NCBI RefSeq assembly: GCF_002019665.1
Contig: NZ_KV917375.1
Location: 2,956,702 to 3,020,701, forward strand
DNA length: 64,000 bases
Source of the DNA: Sutcliffiella halmapala
Lineage (GTDB): Bacteria > Bacillota > Bacilli > Bacillales > Bacillaceae_I
Direction: 5' to 3'
Below the pieces are notes generated by a model. That model was given only the letters and a program-made list of their open reading frames with translations, made no database searches and was not told where the DNA came from. How positions within the stretch are numbered: position 1 is the first letter of the stretch; the number at the start of each line of letters is the position of its first letter. The position numbers and the translations under genes are program-made. Below are positions 35,282-44,306 of this stretch, one piece after another.

Positions 35282-36055
35282 TTAAAATGGGAATGGTTGC
35301 AACCACTGTCCACCATCCATTGTGACACATTCTCCATTTATATAAGCAGCTTTTTCTGAGCTTAAGAAAAATGCTAATTCTGCGATTTCCTCTGGCGTAC
35401 CAAAGCGTTTTAGCGGGACACTTGCAGCGATTTTTCTAGCCTCCTCTTCGGACTGCATTAATTTATCCGCACCACCAGTACGTTCAATTGGTCCTGGAGC
35501 GATAGCATTTACTCTTATTCCATACTTAGTTCCCCATTCTACTGCTAGAGTTCGAGTCAACGATAACACACCCGCTTTCGCAGCAGCAGAGTGAGCAACA
35601 CCTGCACCAGCATTCCAAGCGTAGGTAGCAACCATGTTAATCATGCTGCCTTGATGTTTTCTTTCCATCCAATATTTTCCCACAGCAGAGCTACAATAGA
35701 ATGTGCCATTCAACACGATATCAATAACAGATTTCCAGCCATTCACAGAAAGCTTTTCAGCTGGACAAATAAAATTACCTGCAGCATTATTTACAAGAAC
35801 ATCAATCCGTCCAAATGCTTCATCCGTCAATTTCACCATTCTTTCCACATGTTCTGGATCTCTTACATCCATCTGGACCGTTAATACTTGTCCTCCATTA
35901 CCTTCAATTTCCTCTTTTGCACTAGCTAAACGCTCCAAATCTCTTCCAGTGATAACAACCTGATATTCTTCCTTGGCAAATTTCAGCGCCATATACTTCC
36001 CCATTCCACTTGATCCACCTGTAATAATAACAACTTTCTTCTCACTCACATTCAT
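35282..36055 (-). CDS. fadH: 2,4-dienoyl-CoA reductase (SDR)
   Basis: NADPH-dependent short-chain reductase for degradation of unsaturated fatty acids (YkuF). 257 residues: cofactor loop TGGSSGMGKYMA, NNAAGNF, and the altered catalytic region. The usual YxxxK is SAAAK in AHSAAAKAGVLSL, and the Tyr of VATYAWNAG fits the dienoyl-CoA reductase arrangement. The C-terminus VTMDGGQWL is typical. Order next to ykuE/ykuI agrees. Confidence 0.92.
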   Translation of the reverse strand: MNVSEKKVVIITGGSSGMGKYMALKFAKEEYQVVITGRDLERLASAKEEIEGNGGQVLTVQMDVRDPEHVERMVKLTDEAFGRIDVLVNNAAGNFICPAEKLSVNGWKSVIDIVLNGTFYCSSAVGKYWMERKHQGSMINMVATYAWNAGAGVAHSAAAKAGVLSLTRTLAVEWGTKYGIRVNAIAPGPIERTGGADKLMQSEEEARKIAASVPLKRFGTPEEIAELAFFLSSEKAAYINGECVTMDGGQWLQPFPF

Positions 36056-36180
36056 TCCCCCTAACTATTATTTCTTTTATTCTATCTTAATTTTCAAAAT
36101 AGTGAAAACGTTATCTTTTTCAATTTCCAACAAAACTTCTTCAAAGATGTAGAGAGAACAAGGAACTGCCGAATAGATGA

Positions 36181-36189
36181 TGGTATAAT
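36181..36189 (+). promoter_or_regulatory. Extended -10 promoter upstream of ykuE
   Basis: TGG-TATAAT (TGn motif plus perfect TATAAT at 36184-36189) about 110 bases before the ykuE start; no clear -35, as usual for extended -10 promoters. Confidence 0.5.
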
Positions 36190-36298
36190 AAGTTATAGTG
36201 AGAAGAGTCTGGCCCAAAAAGTGAACTTTTCCCACACAGTAATCCAATAAAACAATTTTTGGAACTGAATAAATTTTTATATAGTTAGGTTGATTTTT

Positions 36299-37168
36299 AT
36301 GAAGCAGAAAATATCGAGAAGAAGTTTTTTTAAGCGACTATTTACCATTCCCTTTCTTGCCTTTATTTCTAGTGGCATTGGGTATTGGTATGCTAGATAT
36401 ATAGAGCCGAAGCAAATAAAAAAAGAGGCTCATAGAATAAGGAATACAAAAATCCCTAAAGGCTTTTCAGGAATGAAAATTGTCCAGTTTTCCGATACTC
36501 ATGTTGGGCATCATTTTGAAATAGCAGATTTAGAGAAAATCGTGATAAAAATCAATGAAGAACAGCCAGATGTTGTGGTCTTTACAGGAGATCTTATGGA
36601 TGATCCTTTAAACTATGATTACGCAGATCAATTGATTCCAGTTCTCCATAAGATAAGAGCACCGTTTGGGAAATTCGCAATATTTGGCAATCACGATCAT
36701 GGTGGGTATGGAACGGAAACGTATGAAGAAATTATGGTTGCCTCTCAATTTACGGTTTTAAAAAATGAACATACACATATTGAATTAATCGATAAAAGTC
36801 GCATTTATATAGCTGGGGTAGATGATTTAATGTTAGGTAGGCCAGATTTCACCGAAACCTTACAGGGGATTCCAGAAAAAGCTTATACGATTCTCCTTGC
36901 CCATGAACCAGATGCTGCTAAAGAGATATCTGAGCAATTCCAAGTATCTCTACAATTATCTGGGCATTCTCATGGAGGTCAAGTGCAATTGCCCTTTATT
37001 GGCCCCATAGTGACTCCTCCACTCGGGTCTAAATATTATGAGGGGTTCTATGAGTTGAATCACTTAACACTCTATGTGAATCGCGGACTTGGCACAACTA
37101 GGCAGCCATTTCGGTTTCTAGCACCACCTGAAATTACCATTTTCACCTTAGAAAATTCTGAAACATAA
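36299..37168 (+). CDS. ykuE: Tat-exported metallophosphoesterase YkuE
   Basis: 289 residues. The N-terminus MKQKISRRSFFKRLFTIPFL has the twin-arginine motif SRRSFFK plus a hydrophobic segment, so it is exported folded by the Tat system, as in B. subtilis (TatAyCy). Phosphoesterase motifs: FSDTHVGHH, GDLMDD, GNHDHGG and GHSHGGQ, which bind two metals. A wall-associated phosphatase of unknown substrate. Start ATG 36299 rather than the TTG at 36290. Confidence 0.93.
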   Translation: MKQKISRRSFFKRLFTIPFLAFISSGIGYWYARYIEPKQIKKEAHRIRNTKIPKGFSGMKIVQFSDTHVGHHFEIADLEKIVIKINEEQPDVVVFTGDLMDDPLNYDYADQLIPVLHKIRAPFGKFAIFGNHDHGGYGTETYEEIMVASQFTVLKNEHTHIELIDKSRIYIAGVDDLMLGRPDFTETLQGIPEKAYTILLAHEPDAAKEISEQFQVSLQLSGHSHGGQVQLPFIGPIVTPPLGSKYYEGFYELNHLTLYVNRGLGTTRQPFRFLAPPEITIFTLENSET

Positions 37169-37218
37169 AAATGGGCGATTACATGAAAGCATGATAAGCG
37201 CACAATCTCCTTTAAAAC

Positions 37219-37227
37219 CATACAATA
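37219..37227 (+). promoter_or_regulatory. Candidate sporulation (SigE/SigK) -10 box
   Basis: CATACAATA, matching CATAnnnTA of SigK and CATACAnT of SigE, with GCACA about 15 bases upstream as a weak SigK -35 (mAC). It lies 32 bases before the Pro/Tyr-rich gene. Confidence 0.45.
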
Positions 37228-37258
37228 TATCAACTTATAAAAGGAGGCGTATGTCTAT

Positions 37259-37444
37259 ATGCAAAGAAATAATCCCTATGGAACTAGAAGAATTGGTGGG
37301 TTTGGCTTTGGGTTTCCGTTTTTACCCTTTGTTGGGGGATTAGCAGTTGGTTCTTTACTCGCTCCAAGACCGTATTATTACCAACCGTATCCTTATTATC
37401 CTCCATATCCACCTTACCCATATCCATATCCTTATTATCGTTAA
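37259..37444 (+). CDS. Pro/Tyr-rich small protein, coat-like
   Basis: 61 residues: RNNPYGTRRIGGFGFGFPFL... then a hydrophobic GGLAVGSLLA and a C-terminal half made almost only of Pro and Tyr (YYYQPYPYYPPYPPYPYPYP). GGAGG lies 11 bases upstream. Similar compositions occur in spore-coat and surface proteins of bacilli, where Tyr may be crosslinked. A CATACAATA box upstream fits sporulation control. No family assigned. Confidence 0.75.
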   Translation: MQRNNPYGTRRIGGFGFGFPFLPFVGGLAVGSLLAPRPYYYQPYPYYPPYPPYPYPYPYYR

Positions 37445-37574
37445 GGATAATAGCTTTACAGAACAATAGTGCAAGCTTCTCGTTTAAGCTTATGCCTCAG
37501 AAATGCTAGGTGCTGAAGCTCGACGTAACTCCCCTTACTATACAACCGTCCACCGTACGTTTTTCTAAATCAAC

Positions 37575-37612
37575 AAAAAAGGGTCGCTGCTTTCTAGCAG
37601 CGATCCTTTTTT
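37575..37612. terminator. Bidirectional terminator between coat-like gene and ppk
   Basis: AAAAAAGGGTCGCTGC / GCAGCGATCCTTTTTT stem, tails on both sides. Confidence 0.9.
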
Positions 37613-37613
37613 G

Positions 37614-39722
37614 TTATTCCTCATCTTCCTTCACATGATAAGCGAGCTGAAAGAGAGCAAGTTGGCAATTTAGCTTTGCCTCAGTAGATTCTACTTTCAC
37701 ATAATAATATTCTCCAGCTTCATTCTGTTCACGCGCCTTTACATTGTCGGAAAGTTCCATCGCAATAACGTGCTTAAGTCTTTTTTTTAGTCGACCAGAA
37801 AAGACAGGAAATAGAATTTCGACCCTTTTTTCCATATTCCTTGTCATCATATCTGCTGAAGACAAATATATTTTTTCTTTACCATTTTGATAAAAATAAT
37901 AGACTCTACTATGCTCTAAAAATCTTCCCACAATACTGCGAACTCGAATATTTTCACTTACTCCCGTTAATCCCGGACGTAAGCAGCAAATACCACGTAC
38001 AATTAAGTGAATTTTTACACCAGCACTAGAAGCTTCATATAATTTCATAATCAATGACTTATCTGTTAAGGCGTTCATTTTCGCAATTATTTTACCGTTC
38101 CCGTATTTACGATGAAATTGTATTTCCTTGTCAATCAAACTAATGAATTTCTCCCGAATATCTAATGGAGCGACACAAAAATGGTAAAAAGACGGCTTCT
38201 GTGTATATCCACTTAAATAGTTGAAGAAATTTGTGGCATCGATGCCTATTTTTCGATTAGCTGTTAGAAGTCCTATATCAGTGTATACCTTTGCAGTAGC
38301 ATCATTGTAGTTTCCTGTACCTAAGTGTACAAAACGTTCAATTTTCTTATCCTTCCTACGAACGACTAACGTAATTTTGCTATGGGTCTTTAACGATGTC
38401 ATTCCATAAATAACATGACAACCTGCTTTTTCTAACTCCCTCGCCCATTGCACATTGTTTTCTTCATCAAAACGGGCCTTAAGCTCGACTAGTACTGTTA
38501 CTTGTTTACCGTTTTCAGCAGAGCGTTTTAAGGCTTCAATGACAGGGGAACCACCACTTACTCGGTATAAAGTTTGTTTGATCGCTAATACATCGGGATC
38601 ATCTGCCGCATCTCTGACAAAATCAATGACTGGCTCAAAAGATTCATAAGGGTGATGCAGCAAAATATCCTCTTCTAATAATTTTTCGAAAATATTTTCT
38701 TGAAATCCAAGCTGTTTAGAGGGTTGAGGGATGAGTGTTTCAAAGATTAGATGGTCCTTGATTGAGGATAATTTCTTGTATAGGGAAAATAGATAAGTAG
38801 GATCCAATGGACCGTCCACAACATAAATATCTTTGCTATGAACCTCTAACTCTTGCATTAAATAGGTAAGTATATCCGGTTCCATTTGACCAGAACGAAC
38901 TTCTAAACGAACAGCAGCTCCCCATTTTCTTCTTTTCAATTCTTTTTCTATTTCTTTCAAAAGGTCCCGAGACCCCTCTTCATGGATGTTCATATCGGCA
39001 TTTCGAGTAATTCTAAATTGGGTGATTGCAAGTACCTGATAACCCCTAAAAAGTTTATAGATATATGATGTTATTACTTCCTCTAACATAATATAACTGT
39101 ACTTGTTCTCCAACTCTGGAAGCTCGATAAAGCGCTCTAATACGGAGGGGACCTGGACGATAGCTCGTTTTATTTTATTTTCTACTGTTTCCTCCACAGA
39201 TTCCAGTGTAATAGCTAAGTTTATCGATTTATTAAGTAACATTGGAAAAGGCCGATAAGCATCCACTGCTAGAGGCGTTAGAACTGGAAAAATTTGTTCA
39301 TCAAAATAGTCCTCCACATACTTCTTTTGCTTTGAAGTTAAGCTTTCCATTGTTTGAAATACTACTTTCTCCACATTAAGTTCTTCCGTTAATTCTTGAA
39401 ATGTTTGATAAAGCAATTGGACTAAGCCATGAGTTTCATGTGATATTTTACTAAGTTGTTCTTTGGGTGTTAGGCCAGCTTTGTTTTCTGGCTTATTAAA
39501 GCCTGCTTTCACTTGATCCTTAATTCCAGCTACTCTTACCATAAAAAACTCATCTAAATTAGAACTAAATATACCTAGAAATTTAAACCGCTCTAATAAC
39601 GGATTCGTCACGTCGATTGCCTCTTCTAGTACACGCTTATTAAATGCCAACCAACTTAGCTCTCGATTATTGTAGTAAGAGGGATCGTTCAATTCGATTT
39701 TTTTTAAATTAGTAACTTCCAT
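37614..39722 (-). CDS. ppk: Polyphosphate kinase
   Basis: 702-residue Ppk1; reversibly makes inorganic polyphosphate from ATP. The four-domain layout starts with YYNNRELSWLAFNKRVLEEA. The phosphorylated His lies in FVHLGTGNYNDATAKVYTD, and the phospholipase-D-like C-terminal parts include MTSLKTHSKITLV and YLSSADMMTRNMEKR. It follows ppx after 93 bases in one operon, coupling synthesis and breakdown of polyphosphate. Confidence 0.95.
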   Translation of the reverse strand: MEVTNLKKIELNDPSYYNNRELSWLAFNKRVLEEAIDVTNPLLERFKFLGIFSSNLDEFFMVRVAGIKDQVKAGFNKPENKAGLTPKEQLSKISHETHGLVQLLYQTFQELTEELNVEKVVFQTMESLTSKQKKYVEDYFDEQIFPVLTPLAVDAYRPFPMLLNKSINLAITLESVEETVENKIKRAIVQVPSVLERFIELPELENKYSYIMLEEVITSYIYKLFRGYQVLAITQFRITRNADMNIHEEGSRDLLKEIEKELKRRKWGAAVRLEVRSGQMEPDILTYLMQELEVHSKDIYVVDGPLDPTYLFSLYKKLSSIKDHLIFETLIPQPSKQLGFQENIFEKLLEEDILLHHPYESFEPVIDFVRDAADDPDVLAIKQTLYRVSGGSPVIEALKRSAENGKQVTVLVELKARFDEENNVQWARELEKAGCHVIYGMTSLKTHSKITLVVRRKDKKIERFVHLGTGNYNDATAKVYTDIGLLTANRKIGIDATNFFNYLSGYTQKPSFYHFCVAPLDIREKFISLIDKEIQFHRKYGNGKIIAKMNALTDKSLIMKLYEASSAGVKIHLIVRGICCLRPGLTGVSENIRVRSIVGRFLEHSRVYYFYQNGKEKIYLSSADMMTRNMEKRVEILFPVFSGRLKKRLKHVIAMELSDNVKAREQNEAGEYYYVKVESTEAKLNCQLALFQLAYHVKEDEE

Positions 39723-39815
39723 CTAGGAACACCCTTTGCTATTCATTCCATAACCTCCATAACAAAGCGTTACTTTACTCCCCAAAGTATAGGGCATAAT
39801 TTATAAATGATTAAA

Positions 39816-41336
39816 TTATTTAAAATGGATCGTAATGGTATATCCTAAGAGCTTTTCTAAATGTTTTTTTTGTTTTTCTGCTTGGTATTCTTCTATAGCA
39901 CTATTCTTTTTAGTTACAATAAAAAATGATAGCTCGTTATTCTCTACTTTTATCTCCAAAGTTTCTACAACGTTTCTTTTTGTTCTATTTAAACTGTATG
40001 CAAACTTGAGAAGTGCTCCAAATAAGTGTAACCTTCTCATCTCCTCTTCTGAAAACCAGCTATTAAAAGGGAAGGCATATTGTTTAAAAATAATTTTGTT
40101 TTTAAATGACGCCATAAGTGCAAGTTTGACTCGCTCTTTATGCATAAGTCCATCAATAGTCCGATTTGCAAGCAAATAAAAGGTATGCTGACTACTATTT
40201 TCCGAATCAATATATTCTCCTAAATGGAACACAAATGCAGCTCTTTGCATCTCCTCCAATTCCTTCTTATTTACAGAAATAATCTTTAATCTATTCAGCT
40301 CACTTACAAGTTGCATCAGTATTTCCGTTACTTTTTTTACATTTTCTAGATTGATATCATAGTCTTTTGCTAATTTATTGAAGCTTTCTGCTATTACATT
40401 CGGAAACTCTGTTACGGTTAAGCTTTGCATCCATTCTTCTAATAAAACTCCTTCTCGAAGTCCCTTCCTACTTAACACAAACGATGGTGCTTGTGAAATA
40501 GCTACGAGTTCTTCAAACACGTGTATTGCCGGGATCATTAGCTCTGCCCGATCCTTGGAAATACCTTCTAATTTTTGCAGCCCTTCCACTGGTAGTGAAC
40601 GCACATAGTTCCCAATTGTCGCAATATCTTCGGCAGGCATTTCATATAAATGTAAACCAGCTAGGGGATAATTCTTTAAGACTTGGTCTACTTGAACCAT
40701 ATTTCTTGCACTCCCACCCATTCCAATCAATGGAATCCTCTTGTTTTCAAGCCAGGACAAGGATTGGAAATTAGACTTAATAAATTCCTTCATCTTAGCT
40801 ATTTCAACGGAAGAAGGAAGTTCATTACTTATAAATTGCTGACTTAAGGAGAGTGCTCCAAAAGGAAAGCTATGATATTGAGCTAGTGCTCTATCTTTGA
40901 AATAAGTGATTTCAGTACTTCCACCACCAATATCAATTGTCATACCTTCCATAAATGATGTCGTATTTACCACCGCTAAATAACCATAAAAAGCTTCTTC
41001 AAATTCAGATAAAACCCTCATAGTAAAACCTGTTTCTTTGTTGACTAAGCGAATAATTTCTTCCTTGTTTAATGCTTGACGAATGGTTGCAGTTGCCACA
41101 CATTTGATAGATGATAATTGATGGAATTCCGTAATTTTCCGAAAACTTAATAAGGTTGTTATTAATTTATGCACACCAGTCTCGGTTAAATACCCATCTG
41201 GATGTAAATAGTTTCTCAGTCTTGCGAGCGATTTCACATTTTCCAGTTCATTAAGCCGACCGCTTTTTTCTCGTCCATAAATAACAAGCCGCATCGTATT
41301 AGAACCAATATCAATAATTCCGTATAATTTATTCAT
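39816..41336 (-). CDS. ppx: Exopolyphosphatase (Ppx/GppA family)
   Basis: 506 residues. The N-terminal actin-like ATPase fold has IIDIGSNTMRLVIY and MTIDIGGGSTEITYF (phosphate loops), and a C-terminal HD-like helical domain follows. Hydrolyses polyphosphate and perhaps pppGpp. Start ATG 41336 (MNKLYGIIDIGSN) behind AAAGGATG; the longer frame to 41375 has no site. First gene of ppx-ppk. Confidence 0.93.
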   Translation of the reverse strand: MNKLYGIIDIGSNTMRLVIYGREKSGRLNELENVKSLARLRNYLHPDGYLTETGVHKLITTLLSFRKITEFHQLSSIKCVATATIRQALNKEEIIRLVNKETGFTMRVLSEFEEAFYGYLAVVNTTSFMEGMTIDIGGGSTEITYFKDRALAQYHSFPFGALSLSQQFISNELPSSVEIAKMKEFIKSNFQSLSWLENKRIPLIGMGGSARNMVQVDQVLKNYPLAGLHLYEMPAEDIATIGNYVRSLPVEGLQKLEGISKDRAELMIPAIHVFEELVAISQAPSFVLSRKGLREGVLLEEWMQSLTVTEFPNVIAESFNKLAKDYDINLENVKKVTEILMQLVSELNRLKIISVNKKELEEMQRAAFVFHLGEYIDSENSSQHTFYLLANRTIDGLMHKERVKLALMASFKNKIIFKQYAFPFNSWFSEEEMRRLHLFGALLKFAYSLNRTKRNVVETLEIKVENNELSFFIVTKKNSAIEEYQAEKQKKHLEKLLGYTITIHFK

Positions 41337-41433
41337 TAGATAACATCCTTTTTCAAAAGCAGTAATATGTATCAACAGTCAGAAATATTAATCCATTGAC
41401 AATAACAAAAGCATTTCATAGGAGGTGTAGTAA

Positions 41434-41931
41434 TTGGCTATCCACATTGTACAACTTGGAGAAACGCTAAGCTCCATAGCGATTGATTATAGAAGAACAG
41501 TACCTCAATTATTGCAGGTTAATCCACTGTCTAATCCAAATATGATTCTTCCTGGCCAACACATCATTATCCCTGGTCTACCTACTAAAGAAAGCATTCC
41601 TTTTTCAATAGAGGTATCCATCTCAAACCGTACTTTAACGTTGAAGGAAAACGGACAAATTAGAAAAACCTATCCGATAGCTGTAGGTAGAATGCTATAT
41701 GATACCCCTATTGGTGACTATGTGATTGTAAATCGCGAACCAAATCCGGGTGGACCATATGGTTCGATGTGGCTTTCTTTATCAAAAGTTTCTTATGGTA
41801 TTCATGGTACTAACGATCCAAGCTCGATTGGAAAAGCTGTCTCTAGAGGCTGTGTTAGAATGCACAACTCCGATGTGAATGAACTTGCATCCATTGTTCC
41901 CAATGGTACTGGTGTCTCTATTCGACCTTAG
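41434..41931 (+). CDS. ykuD: L,D-transpeptidase YkuD with LysM
   Basis: 165 residues: LysM (3-48, [20 protein letters not shown]) and a YkuD catalytic domain with His124 and Cys140 in the motif IHGT...SRGCVRMHN. Makes 3-3 peptidoglycan crosslinks; the B. subtilis enzyme is sporulation-linked. There is no signal peptide, as in the B. subtilis protein. Start TTG 41434 with AGGAGGTG 6 bases upstream. Confidence 0.94.
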   Translation: MAIHIVQLGETLSSIAIDYRRTVPQLLQVNPLSNPNMILPGQHIIIPGLPTKESIPFSIEVSISNRTLTLKENGQIRKTYPIAVGRMLYDTPIGDYVIVNREPNPGGPYGSMWLSLSKVSYGIHGTNDPSSIGKAVSRGCVRMHNSDVNELASIVPNGTGVSIRP

Positions 41932-42177
41932 TTTATCCTTATTCTACTTTCCCCTCCTAACCCAATCAAAAGCAATAACAACAATCCTAAATTTGATTAT
42001 AATAGAGGTGGGAAACTCAACTTCCCACCCGAAGTTAGCGAATGTTTTTAATACCATTATGCAGAAAAGAGAAAAAAATGCTCTAGTTCTCTTAAATACA
42101 GAAGACAATTTGGTACTACACTTTCTTTTTTTGTAAAAGATAAGTATAATGAAGAAAAGAAAGGAGCCTATCAAAGA

Positions 42178-42663
42178 ATGCCCAATCAAGACTACTATAC
42201 AAATCAAAGAAATAATGATACCTCAAAGCAATCTTCTGTTGAAAACCTCTCTCGTGCCATCTTTACTGTGAATCGCCATGCGAAAACAGCACCAGATCCG
42301 AAATTTCTGTACACTTTAAAACGAAAAGCTCTTGAGAAACTACTTGCTGAAGGGAAAGCATCAAAAAAAGGATTACACTTTTCTAAGAATCCGAAAAATA
42401 GTCGCCAGCAATCAGATGTGCTGGTTCTTGCTGGAGAATACTACTTCCATCTCCCTCCTACGAAGGAAGACTTTGCTAAGCTTCCACACCTCGGTGAATT
42501 AAACGACTATTATCGAAACCCAAAGGCTAACATGTCTTTATCCGTTGCCAAAAACCTGTTGCAACAATACGCCAACTATTACCCAACAGATGGACAAAAC
42601 AAGCCGACCAAAAAAACTTACCAAAAGCCTGTGTTTAAGCGTCTCGGGGAGAGTTATTTGTAA
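42178..42663 (+). CDS. ykyB: YkyB family protein
   Basis: 161-residue cytosolic basic protein. The core NLSRAIFTVNRHAKTAPDPK and LHFSKNPKNSRQQSDVLVLA matches YkyB, of unknown function and conserved in bacilli. AAGGAGCC lies upstream of ATG 42178. Convergent with cheV; in B. subtilis the two are also neighbours. Confidence 0.9.
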   Translation: MPNQDYYTNQRNNDTSKQSSVENLSRAIFTVNRHAKTAPDPKFLYTLKRKALEKLLAEGKASKKGLHFSKNPKNSRQQSDVLVLAGEYYFHLPPTKEDFAKLPHLGELNDYYRNPKANMSLSVAKNLLQQYANYYPTDGQNKPTKKTYQKPVFKRLGESYL

Positions 42664-42745
42664 TTGTTCATTTCTAATAGTTTATAGTTTTTCTCAAGAT
42701 GTAGAATTATTTTAGCCAAGGTCTAGCTGCTAGATTCTAGGCAAT

Positions 42746-42785
42746 AAAAAAGAGCCCACCAAATTATGATTTGGTGGGCTCTTTT
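42746..42785. terminator. Bidirectional terminator between ykyB and cheV
   Basis: AAAAGAGCCCACCAAA / TTTGGTGGGCTCTTTT perfect 16-base stem with A/T tails on both sides. Confidence 0.9.
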
Positions 42786-42833
42786 ACCTTATTAATTTAC
42801 TCTAGAAAACCCTAAAAAATAGGAAAGTTATTT

Positions 42834-43733
42834 TTATTTTGCAACAATCAATTCATCCATTAATTCGATTAATCTTGTTAGTTGAGGTTTGCTAATTTGT
42901 GCATCTGCACCAACTAATTCCCCTTTATGGCGTAAGTGATCTGTTATTAATGAGGAGAAAATAACAACTGGTATTGATGATAAAGTTCCATCTTCTTTTA
43001 ATTTTTTCGTTAAATGATGTCCATCCATTTGTGGCATTTCAATATCCGTTATTAAAAGGTCGACTTTTCTTTCTCCGCTTTTCACCTTTTCTTCAAAGAA
43101 CTCCCATGCCTCTTTGCCATTTTCAAAAAAAGATAAATGTTCAAAGCCTGCTGTAACAAGAGTTTCTTGTAAAAGCTTTCGAAGCATAGGTGAATCTTCC
43201 GCTATAACGATAACTTTTTCGCTTCTAGCAGGATTTATTGAATAAGTTCTACCTTGCATACCATCAATATTCGGGTAAATATCATAAATAATCTTCTCAA
43301 CATCTACTAACAATATCATCTTACCTTGCTGTTTAATGACACCTGTCACATGGTCCTCCAGACCTTGATTAAGGGACGCTGGCTTTTCCATTTGTGACCA
43401 GGAAAGACGATGAATTTGCGTTACATGATCCACACGTAAAATGACTTTTATACCATTAAACTCTGAAACAATGAACTTATCCTCAGGAAAAGTGCTCTCT
43501 TCTTCTATGGATAACGCTTTTCTAAGACTGATAACAGGCAGGACCTCTCCCCTTAACTCGATAATTCCCTCTATATATGTATGAGAATGAGGAATTTTCG
43601 TAAGACCGACTGGATTAATAATCTCTCTTACTTTTAATACATTTATCCCAAAGCTCGTTGCTCCTACCAAAAACTCAAGAAACTCCACTTCATTTGTACC
43701 TGAGTCTAGTAAAATACCATGTTTATTCTCCAA
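42834..43733 (-). CDS. cheV: Chemotaxis coupling/adaptation protein CheV
   Basis: 299 residues: a CheW-like domain (about 12-160) that couples receptors to CheA, and a receiver domain (about 173-297) with the phosphorylated Asp230 in LLITDIEMPQMDG and Lys in ISKPQ. Start TTG 43733 with GGAAGGACG upstream. A SigD-type promoter at 43779-43805 places it in the motility regulon. Implies a flagellated organism, although no flagellar gene is in the window. Confidence 0.95.
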   Translation of the reverse strand: MENKHGILLDSGTNEVEFLEFLVGATSFGINVLKVREIINPVGLTKIPHSHTYIEGIIELRGEVLPVISLRKALSIEEESTFPEDKFIVSEFNGIKVILRVDHVTQIHRLSWSQMEKPASLNQGLEDHVTGVIKQQGKMILLVDVEKIIYDIYPNIDGMQGRTYSINPARSEKVIVIAEDSPMLRKLLQETLVTAGFEHLSFFENGKEAWEFFEEKVKSGERKVDLLITDIEMPQMDGHHLTKKLKEDGTLSSIPVVIFSSLITDHLRHKGELVGADAQISKPQLTRLIELMDELIVAK

Positions 43734-43778
43734 AATTTGAACGTCCTTCCATTTATAAGTTTCTTATCTTTACTTTCT

Positions 43779-43805
43779 ATATCGGAAGAAATCATGAAAG
43801 GTTAA
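43779..43805 (-). promoter_or_regulatory. SigD-type promoter of cheV
   Basis: Minus strand TTAA (43805-43802), 15 bases, TCCGATAT (43786-43779); the SigD consensus is TAAA-N15-GCCGATAT, so 10 of 12 positions agree with exact spacing. About 46 bases before the start codon. Confidence 0.7.
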
Positions 43806-43894
43806 GGGTGTCCACAACAGGCGATTTATGCTTTCCTTGTTTTTGTAGATATAGAATAGTGGAATTAGTTATATGAAAATTTCTCCTATTCATA

Positions 43895-43923
43895 TTGTAA
43901 AACATTTTCATATGTAATAAAAT
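43895..43923 (+). promoter_or_regulatory. Promoter giving a leaderless transcript
   Basis: TTGTAA (43895-43900), 17 bases, TAAAAT (43918-43923). The expected start point is 43930-43932, which is the ATG of the HTH gene. No ribosome site exists upstream of that ATG. Confidence 0.6.
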
Positions 43924-43937
43924 TATTACATATGAAA
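43906..43937. promoter_or_regulatory. 32-bp perfect palindrome over -10 box and start codon
   Basis: Arms TTTCATATGTAATAA (43906-43920) and TTATTACATATGAAA (43923-43937) with AA between them. It covers the -10 box and the ATG of the regulator. A second inverted pair, ATATGAAAAT at 43871-43880 and ATTTTCATAT at 43904-43913, overlaps it. Very likely the operator for autorepression by the ArsR-type product (inference from geometry). Confidence 0.75.
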
Positions 43938-44261
43938 CATACAAACTATGGAGACGAGTTACTAAAGCTTTTAGAAGCCCTTTCCAATCCGTATCGCTTC
44001 AAGATTATTGCTGCACTAAATGAAGAAAAGCAATACGTTAGTCAGCTTGCGCGAGAGTTAGGAATCAGTCGGCCTCTACTTTATTTGCATTTACATAAGC
44101 TTGAGGCAGCAGGTCTTATTAAAGGGCATCATGAAATCTCCAAAACAGGGAAGGCAATGAAATTTTTTGAGTTGCTTCCTTTTAGTATCCCCTTGGATCA
44201 AAACCTCATTTCACACGCGGCAGCTACCGTAACGTTAAAGAAAAAAAAGGAGGATAAGTAG
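43932..44261 (+). CDS. ArsR-like winged-helix regulator, probably leaderless mRNA
   Basis: 109 residues. Winged helix at about 10-75: LLEALSNPYRFKIIAALNEEKQYVSQLARELGISRPLLYLHLHKLEAAGLI. No metal-binding cysteines, so not a classical metal sensor. The ATG lies inside a 32-bp palindrome and 8 bases after a -10 box, with no ribosome site. The next gene, 45 bases downstream with AGGAGG, encodes a membrane coiled-coil protein, its probable partner. Ligand and wider targets unknown. Confidence 0.85.
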   Translation: MKHTNYGDELLKLLEALSNPYRFKIIAALNEEKQYVSQLARELGISRPLLYLHLHKLEAAGLIKGHHEISKTGKAMKFFELLPFSIPLDQNLISHAAATVTLKKKKEDK

Positions 44262-44306
44262 TAGTTTAGAAGTACAACTATTCGCACCCTAGGAGGAATT
44301 TATTGA

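Noticed and set aside
36209-36224. Possible third end of the GGGACAAAA element (AGAGTCTGGCCCAAAA)
   Set aside because: Only about 12 of 15 bases agree and no second end is nearby; probably chance or too decayed to call.
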